Assembly: GCA_023431185.1 (NCBI GenBank)
Contig: JAEYXS010000076.1
Location: 1 to 64,000 of the forward strand
DNA: 64,000 bases
Reading direction: 5' to 3'
Source: Verrucomicrobiota bacterium
Lineage (GTDB): Bacteria; Verrucomicrobiota; Verrucomicrobiia; Limisphaerales; JAEYXS01
The notes below the pieces were generated by a model, which had not been told where the DNA came from, made no database searches, and worked only from the letters and a program-made list of their open reading frames with translations. The translations under genes were made by a program, and so were the position numbers. Shown in pieces: positions 1 through 10,496 of this stretch (within the stretch, counting starts at the first letter, position 1; every line of letters starts with the position of its first letter).

Positions 1-430
1 CATCAAACCCCACCAACCCATCCAATGCAAAATTCCCCTCCCGCACCCGGTTATGCGCCTTGTGGATCTTGCGGTTCAACGTCAACAACAACGCCACCGC
101 ATGCTCCGCCACGGCGTACGGCGAATACTCCGGCACCCGCACCACCGGCAAACCCAGCTCCTTCGCCGCCTTCAGATCCACATTATTGAACCCCGCGCAC
201 CGCAAAGCGATCAGCAGCACCCCGTGCTGCTTCAAAGCCTCGAGCACCGGCCGCGTCAATTGATCATTCACAAACGCGCACACCACCTCATGGCCCTGCG
301 CCAGCGCTGCCGTCTCCGGCTTCAACCGCCCATCGAAAAACGAGAACGAGAAATGATGAGCATGATTGGCCTGCGCCAATGCCTCCCGGTCATACCGATG
401 CGTATCAAAAACCGCTATCTTCATGTTCAT
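1..430 (-). CDS. ldhA: Fermentative D-lactate dehydrogenase, 3' part missing (cut by window edge)
   Basis: NAD-dependent reduction of pyruvate to D-lactate in the cytoplasm. Only the N-terminal ~143 residues are inside the window; the gene continues past position 1. The visible part matches the LdhA subgroup of D-isomer 2-hydroxyacid dehydrogenases closely: an opening beta-strand ([11 protein letters not shown]), then VCAFVND, then the signature [13 protein letters not shown] with [13 protein letters not shown], then the [19 protein letters not shown] helix. The NAD-binding Rossmann loop (GxGxxG) would follow and lies outside. Three in-frame ATGs are available (436, 430, 424). I chose 430 because a GGGGTG stretch sits about 8 nt upstream of it. 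It reads in the same direction as the three genes to its right but is 85 bp from the next one. Family assignment is firm; the completeness of the gene cannot be judged. Confidence 0.9.
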   Translation of the reverse strand, partial: MNMKIAVFDTHRYDREALAQANHAHHFSFSFFDGRLKPETAALAQGHEVVCAFVNDQLTRPVLEALKQHGVLLIALRCAGFNNVDLKAAKELGLPVVRVPEYSPYAVAEHAVALLLTLNRKIHKAHNRVREGNFALDGLVGFD

Positions 431-515
431 GTCCATTTCACCCCGGTTACGTATCACGAATTGCTTCCGCTCCATCCTGTAAGCCCGCCGGTGCGGCCGG
501 CTCTGGGTAATCTTG

Positions 516-1553
516 TCAAAAATTCTTCGCCCCCGGAATCGATTTATAGCCCTCGCCCCGCCCTACAATCTCCGCCCAAAACTCCTTCCCATCGATCTTC
601 CGTTGTCGCGACCGGTTCACCCACTCTACCGCGCTCACACTTCCCTCCGGTGTGAACCGTATCCCCCAGATCGGGTCAAACGCCTTCGTGCTCAGTGAAT
701 ACCGCATGTCTCCCAAAACGGAAGCATCCACCGGCGACCGCGCCACCCACCCTTCCGAGAACCACGCAAACCGTCCAAATTGATTCCCCACGGCATTCCT
801 CCCCTGCTCCGCCTCCGTCAACTCCTTCACCGTCACCAATGGCAGATGCGTCCCCTCCCGCACTATCACCCCTGAAAACCACCCCACGCGTATCCGGTCA
901 CTGTATAGCTGCCCATCCACCAGATACAGCGAACGCCAAACCACATTGTTCGCCATCGTCGGCATCACCTCCCGCCGCTCGATCGAGTGCCCGCGCGCTT
1001 GTGCCAATTGACTCTGTACCCCCAATGCCCGCTGATGTTGCACAATCCCCAGCAACATATACGCCGCGCCCCAAGCCAGCCCCGCTTGCACAAATTTCGC
1101 CCGCTGCTTCACCACCCCAAAAATCAGCGACACCAGCAACGGTACCGTGAACAGCAGATCGATGATGGAAATGGCATCCAATCCGAAGCGATGCCGCGTG
1201 AACGGCCACAGCAGCAACGTCCCGTAACTCGTCGCCGCATCCAGCAGGCAATGGCTCACATACGCCACCAGCGCACACAACCACAGCGGCTTCCAATCCT
1301 GTCTTAGTGAAGGCCGCAGAAACCACAACGAAGCCACGATCAACGCCCCGACCGGCGCAAACGGCAGCGCATGCGTGAAATGCCGGTGCAACTCCACCGT
1401 CAGCAAAGGATCGGTCGCGCTCCTGATGAAGACATCGATATCCGGCGTCGCTCCCGCCAGCGCCCCAACTGCCACCGCCCGCCGCCCCAACTGCCGGTGG
1501 TACAGCGCATACCCGCAGCTCGCCCCCAAAACTGTATGCGTGATCGGATCCAT
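516..1553 (-). CDS. YdjM/DUF457-type inner-membrane metal-dependent hydrolase
   Basis: 345 residues. The N-terminal half carries the features of the YdjM (LexA-regulated, membrane-bound predicted metal-dependent hydrolase) family: PITHTVLGA at residues 3-11, a DID acidic motif at 38-40, an HRHFTH cluster at 56-61, and SHCLLD at 100-105. Histidines and aspartates are spaced as potential metal ligands and alternate with four or five hydrophobic membrane segments (about 25-36, 66-80, 90-105, 130-148, 158-170). The C-terminal half (after ~185) is soluble and would face one side of the membrane; I do not recognise it. The substrate is unknown for the family. The ATG abuts the stop codon of the upstream LOG gene with no gap (TAAATG), so translation is probably coupled and the genes form an operon. 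Confidence 0.8.
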   Translation of the reverse strand: MDPITHTVLGASCGYALYHRQLGRRAVAVGALAGATPDIDVFIRSATDPLLTVELHRHFTHALPFAPVGALIVASLWFLRPSLRQDWKPLWLCALVAYVSHCLLDAATSYGTLLLWPFTRHRFGLDAISIIDLLFTVPLLVSLIFGVVKQRAKFVQAGLAWGAAYMLLGIVQHQRALGVQSQLAQARGHSIERREVMPTMANNVVWRSLYLVDGQLYSDRIRVGWFSGVIVREGTHLPLVTVKELTEAEQGRNAVGNQFGRFAWFSEGWVARSPVDASVLGDMRYSLSTKAFDPIWGIRFTPEGSVSAVEWVNRSRQRKIDGKEFWAEIVGRGEGYKSIPGAKNF

Positions 1554-2138
1554 TTAAGTCTGCTCCCGGCTGATCCACTTGGCCGTTTGCGCAGGCTTGT
1601 GCGCCTCCATGAGCGTCAACAATTCTTTCGCCCGCTCTGCCGTGAGCACCATGGTCTGATGCTCGGCCCGCAAGAAACCTTCCTTCACCGCATTCCCCAG
1701 CAGATCCAGTAGCGGCTGGTAATATCCCCGGGTGTTGATCAATCCGCAGGGCTTGCGATGGATACCCAATTGCGCCCAAGTCAACACTTCGAAGAACTCT
1801 TCAAACGTACCGATGCCGCCCGGCAACGCGATGAAAGCATCCGCCATGTCCGCCATCATGGCTTTGCGCTCATGCATCGTGTTTACCACCCGCAACTCTG
1901 TCACGCCACGATGTCCCAGTTCGCGCGCCAGCAATGCCTCCGGAATCACCCCGATCACTTTGCCGCCCGCTGCCAAGGCTGCATCTGCTACCACACCCAT
2001 TAATCCCACATTTCCGCCACCATAGACCAAAGTCCATCCCCGAACGGCAATCGCCTGCCCCATCTCCTTCGCCATCTGGTCATACTCCGGGGCAAAGCCG
2101 TGGCTGGATCCGCAGAAAACACAAACACTCTGTATCAT
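1554..2138 (-). CDS. LOG-family cytokinin riboside 5'-monophosphate phosphoribohydrolase
   Basis: 194 residues, the usual length for the LOG (TIGR00730) family. These Rossmann-like enzymes hydrolyse the N-glycosidic bond of nucleoside 5'-monophosphates (AMP or cytokinin ribotides), releasing base and ribose 5-phosphate. Visible signatures are VCVFCGSS at the N-terminus, the VYGGGNVGLMG loop (38-48), MHERK at 88-92, and the nucleotide-binding and catalytic PGGIGTFEE at 106-114. All key residues are intact. It is the middle gene of a leftward operon: DUF4197 lies 29 bp upstream, and the YdjM-type gene starts directly after its stop. The in vivo substrate in a verrucomicrobial cell cannot be read from the sequence. 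Confidence 0.9.
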   Translation of the reverse strand: MIQSVCVFCGSSHGFAPEYDQMAKEMGQAIAVRGWTLVYGGGNVGLMGVVADAALAAGGKVIGVIPEALLARELGHRGVTELRVVNTMHERKAMMADMADAFIALPGGIGTFEEFFEVLTWAQLGIHRKPCGLINTRGYYQPLLDLLGNAVKEGFLRAEHQTMVLTAERAKELLTLMEAHKPAQTAKWISREQT

Positions 2139-2167
2139 GCAAAATGACGCTGAGGGTCGTTTTGGCG

Positions 2168-2911
2168 CTACTTCGCCGTGCTAAAAACCTGCTTCAGCAG
2201 GTCCGTTGTCCGGGCCGCCGGGTCCTGCCGGATTTTCTCTTCTTCTTGGGCAACCACGGCAAACAGCCCGTCTAACGCCTTGCCCGTCACATAGCTGTCT
2301 AGATCCAAAGCCTGCGTCTTCATGAAGGGGCTCAACACTTTTGCCCGGTCAGTAAGCTGCTTGTAAGAGGCAGTCAAACCAACTTGGTCGGTTGCCTGTT
2401 TCACCAAAGGCTGAAACTGCTTCAGCAAAACTTCTCGCGTTGTGCGGCTAAAGTACTGCGTGGCGGCATCTTTAGGCCCGTTAAGAATGGCTTTGGCATC
2501 AGCGATGGTCATCTGCTTCACTGCCTCGGCAAACACCGGCGCTGCCAAGGGCACTGCCTGCTCTGCCGCCCGGTTCATCGTGCTGATGAATTCATCGGCC
2601 AGGTGGCCTTGTTTCAATCGACGAAGTGTCGTCTCCACCTGCTTCATCTCTGCTGGCATGGGTATTTTGACCATAGCGTTAGTCAGAAAACCGTTCGTCG
2701 CGCCCAGCTTTCGGACAGCCTGTTCTGTCCCCTTGGCCAAAGCCTCCTTCAGCCCCAAGGCAATCTGCTCAACGCCGGCAGTTGTCGCCGTATTGGTCGA
2801 GGACAGCAAGCGGTTCAAGGTCCCGGACAGCTTGTTGCTGGAGGTTTGGGCACTGACGTCGGCCGTCAGGCTGAGCGTCAGGATGATCCCCAAGGTCATG
2901 AAAATTTTCAT
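2168..2911 (-). CDS. DUF4197 domain protein, exported
   Basis: 247 residues. An N-terminal signal peptide (MKIFMTLGIILTLSLTADVSAQ, cleavage probably after residue 21) is followed by a helical domain that matches DUF4197: GLKEALAKGTEQAVRKLG, then a long segment containing FSRTTREVL and the terminal KALDGLFAVVAQEEEKIRQDP. That last motif (ALDGLF...EE..IR..P) is characteristic of the family. The function of DUF4197 is not known; the protein should be periplasmic. It is the first gene of a three-gene leftward operon and is divergent from the sensor kinase at 3079. Translation probably starts at the ATG at 2911, which gives a standard signal peptide. Confidence 0.85.
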   Translation of the reverse strand: MKIFMTLGIILTLSLTADVSAQTSSNKLSGTLNRLLSSTNTATTAGVEQIALGLKEALAKGTEQAVRKLGATNGFLTNAMVKIPMPAEMKQVETTLRRLKQGHLADEFISTMNRAAEQAVPLAAPVFAEAVKQMTIADAKAILNGPKDAATQYFSRTTREVLLKQFQPLVKQATDQVGLTASYKQLTDRAKVLSPFMKTQALDLDSYVTGKALDGLFAVVAQEEEKIRQDPAARTTDLLKQVFSTAK

Positions 2912-3078
2912 GCCTTGAAGCTAGAGCAGCGCTTGGCCGAACTCAATCCACAGATTCTGCATAATGCCGCTTGCGCTGTGACATTGTGTTCCTTCACCAT
3001 TTGGCCACCAATTGCTGGTGACACAAAGGGTGAGGGAGCCACCGTCGGCGCTGGAATTTGTACTGATCCATACCGGAT
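2912..3078. promoter_or_regulatory. Divergent intergenic region between DUF4197 and the hybrid kinase
   Basis: These 167 bp separate two divergently read genes and must hold both promoters. An imperfect dyad lies at 2984-3026: TTGTG, then TCACCA on the left, answered by TGGTGA and CACAA on the right, with four extra bases in the left arm. It could be an operator, but there is no independent support. I could not assign -35/-10 boxes with confidence. Confidence 0.35.
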
Positions 3079-5856
3079 GTGAGAACGTTAAGAAAATTGC
3101 TCGTCCTTGCTTTTGGGCCAATCCTTTTGACTTTGGCTCTGGCCTTCTATCTGGCTTTCGAGCTGACGGAAACGACTGTCCGCAACGAACTGGATCGTCT
3201 GGCCACCACCCAACTGGAGGTTGAAACCCGGCAGCTTCAGGAAGTTTTCGAGCAGACGAAAAGCAGCCTCAAACTGCTGGCCCTTGCTGAAGCCGTCCAG
3301 GAGGGAAACCTCGAAAGCATCACCCCGCAATTGAAACTCTGGGCTGATAATTTTCCCCAGCATGTGGAAGCGCTCTACTACAACACCGCCGCTGGTGATG
3401 TCACGGGCAGTGACGGCTCCCAGTTCGATGTCCGTGACCGTTACTACTTCCCGCAGGTGCAAAGGGGGGAAACGGTGGTCACCAAAGTCCTCGAGAGCCG
3501 GGCCAGCCGGCAGCAGGTCATCCTGGTGCTCGTCCCGGTTTTCTCCGTCAAGACCAAGGAAAGGATCGGCGCTTTGGGAGCGACGATCCTGCTCCGCCAG
3601 ATCATGGGAAAGGTTTCGGCCATAGATCCCGGTTTCCGGGGGGATGTGCTTTTGCTGGATGCGGAGGGAAAGCCTCTCTTCGGTCACAAACGCCGTGCCG
3701 CCGGCAATCGGAGTGACGCTGAGACTAAAATCGTTTTGCAATCGATTGGGACTGAGGACAACGGCAAGAAGTTCGTCCAGCTGGATGACATCAAAGGCAC
3801 CGTGTACTTCCAGTCCGTCACGGACACGGGTTGGCGTCTGGCCTTTGTTTACAGTGATGCCGAGGTCTTTTTCACCCGTCGGCTGGTGCGCAACACGCTC
3901 TTATTGTTTCTGACCGCGTCTTTGCCTTTCATCCTGCTGGCGGTGTTCCGCGTCAAGAAGGACATCACCGAACCGATGGATGCGCTCGCCGCCTCAGAGG
4001 AACGCTGGCGCTCGCTCGTGGAGCACGCCCCCTTCTATATTCAGACCATCGATATTGATGGCACCATCCTGTTCATCAATCAGGTTGTGCCGGGATTGGA
4101 CCGGAACAAGGTCATTGGCTCCAGCATTTATGCCTATAGCGATCCGGCAGCGGCGGGAGTCATGCGCCGGGCGGTGGAAGGCGTTTTTCAGACTGGCCAG
4201 CCGCAGACCTTTGAACTGGAGGCCATCGGTCCGCATGGCGGCAAAGCTTCCTACACCTGCACCGTGGGGGCCATTCGCGAACACGAACGGGTCAGCAAAG
4301 CGGTGGTCATCGCCTATGACATCAGCACCCTGAAACACGCGGAAGAGGAACTGCGCCTGCACTCCTTGGTGCTTAAGAACATGGCCGAGGGTGTCGGACT
4401 GGCGGATGCGGCCGGCCGCATCATCTATACGAATCCGGCCGAAGAACGCATGTTCGGACATGAAGCCGGCGGACTGCTGGGCCAGCCCCTCTCAGCCCTC
4501 GCTGCCTATGCGCCAGATGAAAACGAGCGGGTCATGCGGGAAATCGAAGTCGAGTTGCAGCATTCCGGCCGTTGCACCCGGGAAGTGTTCAATCTCCGCA
4601 AAGACGGCAGCACCTTCTACAGTCTGGTCTCTCTCAGCACGCTGGAGCTGGCCGGCCAGCGCCATGTCGTCTGGGTGCGTGAAGATATCACGGACCGGCG
4701 CAAACTCGAACAGCAGTTGCTCCAATCACAGAAGATGGAATCCATCGGCAAACTGGCCGGCGGCATCGCGCATGATTTCAACAACATCCTGACGGTCATC
4801 CAAGGTCACGCCGGAGTGCTCCAGCTTTTTGGCGATCTGCACTCGGACGCCGCGGAAGCAGCCGCTGAGATCATTCACGCCTCCGAGCGGGCGTCGAACC
4901 TCACCCGGCAGTTGCTTACTTTCAGCCGTCAGCAGGTCATGCAACTCAAGGAGGTAGACCTGGCCGCCATCGTTTCCGAGATGGCCAAAATGCTGCGGCG
5001 GCTCCTGGGTGAGCATATCCGCATCCACCTCGACTTTGATCCGCTGCTGCCGCTCATCAATGCCGACGCCGGGATGATGCAGCAAATCGTGCTTAACCTG
5101 GCGGTCAACGCACGTGACGCCATGCCGTCTGGCGGCACACTGAAAATCCGGCTGGAACTCGAAAAGCAGGCCAAGGAAAAGGAGGATCAGGCTGACGGCC
5201 CACAGGCGGCCTTTGTCTGTTTGAGCATCTCGGATACCGGCTGTGGCATTGCGCCTGAGCATTTGCCGCAGATCTTCGACCCTTTCTTCACCACCAAGGA
5301 AGTGGGCAAAGGGACCGGACTCGGGCTCGCCACCGTTTACGGCATCGTCAAACAGCATCAGGGCTGGGTGGAAGTGGAAAGCGAGCAAGGACAAGGCACC
5401 ACATTCCGGATCAGATTGCCTGCCTTGGAGCGTGCCTCTTTCACGCCTGTCGCGGTCCAAGAACAGGTCAGCCATGTCCGCGGTCATGAAACCATCCTGA
5501 TCGTGGAGGATGAAGCTCCGCTTCGCTCGTTGGTCAAGAATATCCTGGTCCGTTTTGGCTATCGCGTTATCGAGGCTACCTCGGGTAAGGAGGCATTGAT
5601 CCTGTGGCTGGATCATAAGGCTGATGTCGATTTGCTGCTTACTGACCTCGTAATGCCAGATGGCATGAGCGGAATCGAGCTAGCCCGGCTGTTGCTCGAG
5701 GAAAAACCCGAACTAAAGGTCATTTACACCAGCGGTTACAGCGCGGAGCTGGCGGCTCATCATGCTGACCTCCAGCCCGACAGCGCTTTTCTTCCCAAAC
5801 CCTATCGGCCGCAACATTTGGCTGAACTGGTTCGGCAGGTGCTAGATCAGAACTGA
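3079..5856 (+). CDS. Membrane-bound hybrid sensor histidine kinase (Cache-PAS-PAS-HisKA-HATPase-REC)
   Basis: 925 residues, GTG start. The N-terminal membrane segment (about 8-27) is followed by an extracytoplasmic region of ~245 residues resembling a double Cache sensor (FDVRDRYYF near residue 115), and a second membrane segment around 275-292. Two PAS domains follow (about 310-430 and 435-560). The HisKA motif [12 protein letters not shown] places the phosphoacceptor at H565. The ATPase domain has its N-box at [10 protein letters not shown] (N673/N677), a G1 box DTGCGI and a G2 box [10 protein letters not shown]-terminal receiver (about 800-925) has acidic residues VEDE, the phosphorylatable D856 in LLTDLVMP, and KPY near the end. 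All catalytic residues look intact, so phosphorelay through its own receiver is expected. No DNA-binding partner lies next to it. glnE begins 50 bp downstream and could be cotranscribed. Confidence 0.9.
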   Translation: MRTLRKLLVLAFGPILLTLALAFYLAFELTETTVRNELDRLATTQLEVETRQLQEVFEQTKSSLKLLALAEAVQEGNLESITPQLKLWADNFPQHVEALYYNTAAGDVTGSDGSQFDVRDRYYFPQVQRGETVVTKVLESRASRQQVILVLVPVFSVKTKERIGALGATILLRQIMGKVSAIDPGFRGDVLLLDAEGKPLFGHKRRAAGNRSDAETKIVLQSIGTEDNGKKFVQLDDIKGTVYFQSVTDTGWRLAFVYSDAEVFFTRRLVRNTLLLFLTASLPFILLAVFRVKKDITEPMDALAASEERWRSLVEHAPFYIQTIDIDGTILFINQVVPGLDRNKVIGSSIYAYSDPAAAGVMRRAVEGVFQTGQPQTFELEAIGPHGGKASYTCTVGAIREHERVSKAVVIAYDISTLKHAEEELRLHSLVLKNMAEGVGLADAAGRIIYTNPAEERMFGHEAGGLLGQPLSALAAYAPDENERVMREIEVELQHSGRCTREVFNLRKDGSTFYSLVSLSTLELAGQRHVVWVREDITDRRKLEQQLLQSQKMESIGKLAGGIAHDFNNILTVIQGHAGVLQLFGDLHSDAAEAAAEIIHASERASNLTRQLLTFSRQQVMQLKEVDLAAIVSEMAKMLRRLLGEHIRIHLDFDPLLPLINADAGMMQQIVLNLAVNARDAMPSGGTLKIRLELEKQAKEKEDQADGPQAAFVCLSISDTGCGIAPEHLPQIFDPFFTTKEVGKGTGLGLATVYGIVKQHQGWVEVESEQGQGTTFRIRLPALERASFTPVAVQEQVSHVRGHETILIVEDEAPLRSLVKNILVRFGYRVIEATSGKEALILWLDHKADVDLLLTDLVMPDGMSGIELARLLLEEKPELKVIYTSGYSAELAAHHADLQPDSAFLPKPYRPQHLAELVRQVLDQN

Positions 5857-5906
5857 TTCCTGATTGTGCCCTTTTCCCGCCTGCACGAACCGTGCTATTT
5901 TGCTGC

Positions 5907-8858
5907 ATGCCGAAGCCAGTCTGGGACAAGTTTCTGTCAGCGTGCGCCGATCCGGCACGCGTCCGGCAGTATTGGGAGCAGTTGCTGGCCACGGAGGCTG
6001 GCCCATCGCTTCGGCACGCGTCCGAGGCGCAAGTCCGTGTTCTGGCCGCACTCTTTGGTGGATCGGAGTTTCTCGCTGAGTTGCTGGTCAGACACCCTGA
6101 TTGGATACTGCTGGTGCTGAACCCGGAACTGCTGAGAGAGCCACGTCAGTCGCAAGGCCTCCGCCGCGACCTCGCCCGCCTGCTGGGCAGCACACCATCA
6201 CCGGCACTCCTGCGTGATGTTTTGCAACAATTACGGCTCTTCAAACAGCGGGAACTGCTCCGTATCGCCACTCGCGACTTGTCCCGGCTTGGCTCCACGA
6301 TGGAGATCACGCAGGAGCTTTCGGATCTGTCCGATCTCTGCCTCGACACGGTCTATAGACTGCAGCGAGAGCAATTGACCCAAAAACTTGGAACTCCCTG
6401 GCATCAGGATGGTCGCGGGAATTGGCAGCCGACGGATTTTTCGGTCATCGCCCTCGGCAAGCTGGGTGGCCAGGAATTGAACTTCAGCTCGGATGTGGAT
6501 TTGGTCTTCGTCTATTCGGACGAGGGGTTCCTCTTCAATAGCCGCCCGAAAAAAACTGATGCGGGCAAAGGCATGACGAGCCATCAGTTCTTCACCCGTC
6601 TGGCCAAGGAATTCATCGCCGAAGTGACGCGGTTGACCGATGAAGGCATACTTTATCGGGTGGATGTGCGGCTGCGTCCCGAAGGCGACAGCGGCCCTTT
6701 GGTCCGTTCCCTGCAAAGTTACGAGAACTATTACGCGCAATGGGGGCAGGCCTGGGAGCGCATGATGCTGGTCAAGGCGCGTGGGGTGGCCGGTTCCGCC
6801 TCCCTTGCGGACGAGTTTTTGGAAATGATCCAGCCATTCCGCTATCCACGTTCGCTCAGCGAACGCATGATTCATGACATTGCCACCATCAAAGACCGCA
6901 TCGAATCCGAAGTGGTGCGGGCCGGTGAACTGGAGCGCAATGTGAAGCTGGGCCGGGGCGGCATCCGCGAGATAGAATTCATCGCTCAAACACTTCAAGT
7001 CTTGCACGCCGGCAAAAATCCGTTTCTACAGGGAACTCAAACATTGCCCGCCCTCCAAAATCTTGCGCGATATAAACACATCACCCGGGAGACGGCAACG
7101 GACCTGGCCGAGGCATACTGTTTCCTGCGAGATATCGAGCATCGGCTCCAGATGGAGAACAATCTTCAGACCCACACCATCCCCACTGATCGCCGCAGCC
7201 GGGAACGATTGGCTGCCTTGATGGGATTCCCAAATCTCGCTGAGTTTGAGCAACGATTGCATGCCCATACCCAGCTGGTGCGGACTGTTTACGAGAGCAT
7301 GTTCATGTCGGAACCGAAGGATATCCGCGGCAATTTGCCAGCGGACTTGGAGACGCATGAGCCGGAGTGGAAAGAATTGCTTACCGCGAGGTCATTTCGC
7401 GATATCGAACAGGCTTTTAAACTGCTGCAGCTTTTCGTTCACGGTCCGGGCTATGTCCATGTCTCCACCCGGACAGTGGAACTGGCGCTGCAACTCGTGC
7501 CGATCATGCTGTCTTACTGTCCTGAGAAATCAGGATCTGGCATCCGCCTGCCTGCCCCTCCTGAAGGCAAAGCCCTTTCCGATCCTGACCGCGTGCTGGC
7601 TCGCTTGGATTCATTTATACAGGCTTACGGGACACGCGCCATGCTCTACGAGACATGGACACACAATCCTTCGCTCTTTGAATTGCTCTTGTTGTTGTTC
7701 GATCGCTCGGAGTTTTTGGCCGAGGTCGCCATTCGCACGCCTGATCTGGTTGATGAACTGCAACTGAGTGGACGCCTGCGCCGTGGTAAATCGACTTTAG
7801 AAACCCTGCGCGAACTCCGCTTTGGATTGGCGGACGAGGATCAATTAGACTGGCTCCGGCGTTATCATCAGGCCGAGCAGATGCGCATCGGTCTGAGAGA
7901 CATTCTCGCGCTCACTGACTTTGAGAGCAGTCTGACCGAACTCTCGGCTCTTGCAGATGCCTGTTTGCAATACGCGCTGGAGGTTGTGCAACAGCGTCAC
8001 AGACTCAAGCAGCCACCTTTCGTGATCATCTCGCTTGGGAAACTGGGCGGTGCTGAAATCAATTACGGCTCCGATCTCGACCTCGTTTTTGTAGCGGAGG
8101 ATGAAGTCAACGATCTCTACAAATTACAAAAGTATGCGGTTGAAGTCATGGAGTTGCTCTCCAGACCGAACGAACTGGGCATTGTCTTTCCGACCGATGC
8201 CCGTTTGCGCCCGGATGGAGAAAAGGGGCTGCTCGTTAATACACTGAAGGCTTATGACGATTACTTTCGCCAACGCGCCCGGCTTTGGGAACTCCAAGCA
8301 TTCACCCGGATTCGTCCAGTCGCAGGGGACATGATCTTGGGAGACAAGTTTGCGAGATCAGCGGCACGTTGGACAGATTTCAGCCGAGCGAAGCCTTACG
8401 CGGCCTCCCATACACCCAATTGGAAACTAGAAATGGCCAGGATGCGCGCTCGCATCCAAAAGGAGCGAACTCCTCCTGGCCAAGATGAACTGGCCATCAA
8501 GACCGGCATTGGCGGACTGATGGACGCCGAGTTCATCGCCCAGATGTTTGCTCTGGAAAATGGCTGGCAGGAACCTAACACCTTGCGCTGCTTGTCGCGC
8601 GCCCAAACCAATGGAAGATTAGCTCCGGCAGATGCCGACCTGCTCATCACCAACTATTGGCATCTCCGTCACGTCGAAGGCATCCTACGTCGTTGGAGCT
8701 TCGCGGGTGAGACTGTACTCCCCGATGATCCGGCGGCCCTCTATAGAGTGGCCATCCGGTGTGGAGTCTCCGATTTAAAAGTTTTCCTCTCGACCGTTGC
8801 TGGACATCGCCAGCAGGTTCGAAAAGTTTACGAACATCTTTTTCCCTCAGCGAATTGA
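5907..8858 (+). CDS. glnE: Bifunctional glutamine synthetase adenylyltransferase/adenylyl-removing enzyme
   Basis: About 983 residues, close to the family norm. GlnE adenylylates glutamine synthetase (inactivating it) and removes AMP by phosphorolysis in response to PII and glutamine, controlling nitrogen assimilation. Two nucleotidyltransferase halves are visible. In the N-terminal half GKLGG (184-188) is followed by ELNFSSDVDLVF with D196 and D198. In the C-terminal half GKLGG (about 711-715) is followed by EINYGSDLDLVF with D723 and D725. Both metal-binding Asp pairs are intact, so both activities are expected. GRGGIREIEF and GIGGLMDAEF, the conserved motifs ahead of the helical linkers, are also present. 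The open frame begins with GTG at 5892, but the ATG at 5907 gives MPKPVWDKFL and is my preferred start; neither has a clear ribosome binding site. Its neighbours show no other nitrogen gene. Confidence 0.93.
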   Translation: MPKPVWDKFLSACADPARVRQYWEQLLATEAGPSLRHASEAQVRVLAALFGGSEFLAELLVRHPDWILLVLNPELLREPRQSQGLRRDLARLLGSTPSPALLRDVLQQLRLFKQRELLRIATRDLSRLGSTMEITQELSDLSDLCLDTVYRLQREQLTQKLGTPWHQDGRGNWQPTDFSVIALGKLGGQELNFSSDVDLVFVYSDEGFLFNSRPKKTDAGKGMTSHQFFTRLAKEFIAEVTRLTDEGILYRVDVRLRPEGDSGPLVRSLQSYENYYAQWGQAWERMMLVKARGVAGSASLADEFLEMIQPFRYPRSLSERMIHDIATIKDRIESEVVRAGELERNVKLGRGGIREIEFIAQTLQVLHAGKNPFLQGTQTLPALQNLARYKHITRETATDLAEAYCFLRDIEHRLQMENNLQTHTIPTDRRSRERLAALMGFPNLAEFEQRLHAHTQLVRTVYESMFMSEPKDIRGNLPADLETHEPEWKELLTARSFRDIEQAFKLLQLFVHGPGYVHVSTRTVELALQLVPIMLSYCPEKSGSGIRLPAPPEGKALSDPDRVLARLDSFIQAYGTRAMLYETWTHNPSLFELLLLLFDRSEFLAEVAIRTPDLVDELQLSGRLRRGKSTLETLRELRFGLADEDQLDWLRRYHQAEQMRIGLRDILALTDFESSLTELSALADACLQYALEVVQQRHRLKQPPFVIISLGKLGGAEINYGSDLDLVFVAEDEVNDLYKLQKYAVEVMELLSRPNELGIVFPTDARLRPDGEKGLLVNTLKAYDDYFRQRARLWELQAFTRIRPVAGDMILGDKFARSAARWTDFSRAKPYAASHTPNWKLEMARMRARIQKERTPPGQDELAIKTGIGGLMDAEFIAQMFALENGWQEPNTLRCLSRAQTNGRLAPADADLLITNYWHLRHVEGILRRWSFAGETVLPDDPAALYRVAIRCGVSDLKVFLSTVAGHRQQVRKVYEHLFPSAN

Positions 8859-8923
8859 TTAAGCGCGCCACCAGAAATCAGATTTGCCCGCCAGCGATAT
8901 CCCAATAATCAAAGCCTTTCCCC

Positions 8924-10378
8924 TCACGCAATCAACTCCTTCACCACGTGCCCGTGCACATCGGTGAGCCGGAAATCCCGCCCTGCATGACGATACGTCA
9001 GCTTCTCATGATCGAAACCCATCAACGCCATGATCGTCGCTTGCAAATCATGCACATGCACCTTGTTCTCTGCGGCGGCAAATCCAAACTCATCCGTCGC
9101 CCCGTAGATCTGTCCGCCCTTCACCCCGCCACCCGCGAGCCAAGTCGTATAGCCATAGTGGTTATGATCCCGCCCATTGATCTTGCCCGCGTTTGAACCC
9201 GGCGTCGGCAACTCCACTGTCGGTGTGCGACCGAACTCCCCACCCCAGATGATCAACGTCTCATCCAGCAAACCGCGCTGCTTCAAATCCTTGATCAACG
9301 CCCCGATCGCCTGATCGCACTGCTGTGCCAGACGGCGATGATTCACTTCCAGATCGTCATGGTTATCCCACGGCTGGCCTTCACCATGCCAAACCTGCAC
9401 GAACCGCACCCCGCGCTCCACCAAGCGCCGCGCGATCAAGATCTGCCGCGCCTGCGTCCCCTCACCATACATCTCGCGGATATGCGCCGGCTCCTTGCTG
9501 ATGTCGAACGCATCCGAAGCATCCATCTGCATGCGATACGCCAGCTCGAACGACTGGATGCGCGCATCGATGTTCGCATCCTGCTGCCGCTGCGCCTTGT
9601 GACGTTCGTTCAGCTTCTGCAACAGATCGATCTGCTGCCGCTGCTCCTTCATGGACGTGTAATTGTTCCGGATATTCTCGATCAACTTCTCGATATCCGT
9701 GTGCTTGCTGTCGATATAGGTCCCCTGGAACACGCCCGGCAGAAAAGCCGACTGCCAGTTCTGCGATTCCTGGATCGGATACCCGCCCGGGCACATCGCG
9801 ATGAACCCCGGCAAATTCTGATTCTCCGTCCCCAAACCATACGTCAGCCACGAACCCATGCTCGGCCGCGGCAACCGCGAATCCCCGCAATTCAGCAACA
9901 TCAACGACGGCTCATGATTCGGCACATCCGCATGCATCGACCGGATCACGGCAATCTCATCAATGTTCTCCGCGGTTCGGGCGAATAACTCGCTCACCTC
10001 GATGCCGCTCTTCCCATACTTCTGGAACTTATACGGCGAGCCAAACGCCGCCCCCGTCGGCCGCTCCGTGCGCCGCGACTTATCCCCCGGCAACGGCTTC
10101 CCATGATACTGGTTCAGCAACGGCTTCGGATCGAACGTATCCACATGCGACGGCCCGCCGTTCATGAACAGATGGATCACATGCTTCGCCTTCACCGGCC
10201 AATGCGGCGCCCGCGGCGTCAACGGCGCGGCGGAATTGATCGCCGTCTCGGCATTCAAGATGCCCGCCTTGCTCGCCACCGCCGCAAACCCCATCGCGCC
10301 CATGCCCATCCCCATCCGGCGCAGGAACTGGCGACGGCTCAAAAACAGATGCTCCAGATTTGGCTTATGATGTCCCAT
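8924..10378 (-). CDS. DUF1501 protein with twin-arginine leader
   Basis: 484 residues. DUF1501 proteins belong to the alkaline phosphatase/sulfatase-like fold and are expanded in Planctomycetes and Verrucomicrobia; their substrate is unproven. The N-terminus carries a Tat motif (SRRQFLRRMGMGMGAMGFAA, about residues 15-35), so the folded protein should be exported. Family landmarks include HVIHLFMNGGPSHVDTFDPKP, where the metal-site Asp would sit, GSWLTYGLGTENQNLPGF, WDNHDDLEVNHRRLAQQCDQA, and IIWGGEFGRTP followed by GRDHNHYGY. These genes usually directly follow a PSD1-type (DUF1549/DUF1553) cytochrome gene. Here the upstream flank is non-coding for 1.57 kb, so this copy appears to stand alone. 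It converges with glnE, 65 bp away. Confidence 0.92.
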   Translation of the reverse strand: MGHHKPNLEHLFLSRRQFLRRMGMGMGAMGFAAVASKAGILNAETAINSAAPLTPRAPHWPVKAKHVIHLFMNGGPSHVDTFDPKPLLNQYHGKPLPGDKSRRTERPTGAAFGSPYKFQKYGKSGIEVSELFARTAENIDEIAVIRSMHADVPNHEPSLMLLNCGDSRLPRPSMGSWLTYGLGTENQNLPGFIAMCPGGYPIQESQNWQSAFLPGVFQGTYIDSKHTDIEKLIENIRNNYTSMKEQRQQIDLLQKLNERHKAQRQQDANIDARIQSFELAYRMQMDASDAFDISKEPAHIREMYGEGTQARQILIARRLVERGVRFVQVWHGEGQPWDNHDDLEVNHRRLAQQCDQAIGALIKDLKQRGLLDETLIIWGGEFGRTPTVELPTPGSNAGKINGRDHNHYGYTTWLAGGGVKGGQIYGATDEFGFAAAENKVHVHDLQATIMALMGFDHEKLTYRHAGRDFRLTDVHGHVVKELIA

Positions 10379-10496
10379 ACAACTTCTTCAAATACAGACG
10401 CACAACCGCGCCCTACCCTTCAACACATTTACCGGCTGACACTTACCACAGTTTAATCCCTCCACCCAAGCCCGCAAGCCCTGATTCCCCGCTCCT

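Noticed and set aside
53..655. 200-codon open frame on the plus strand at the left edge
   Set aside because: Antisense to the clear ldhA coding frame; Arg/His/Gln-rich composition typical of a GC-rich shadow.
898..1779. 293-codon minus-strand frame across the YdjM and LOG genes
   Set aside because: Overlaps two well-supported genes in another frame and shows no family resemblance.
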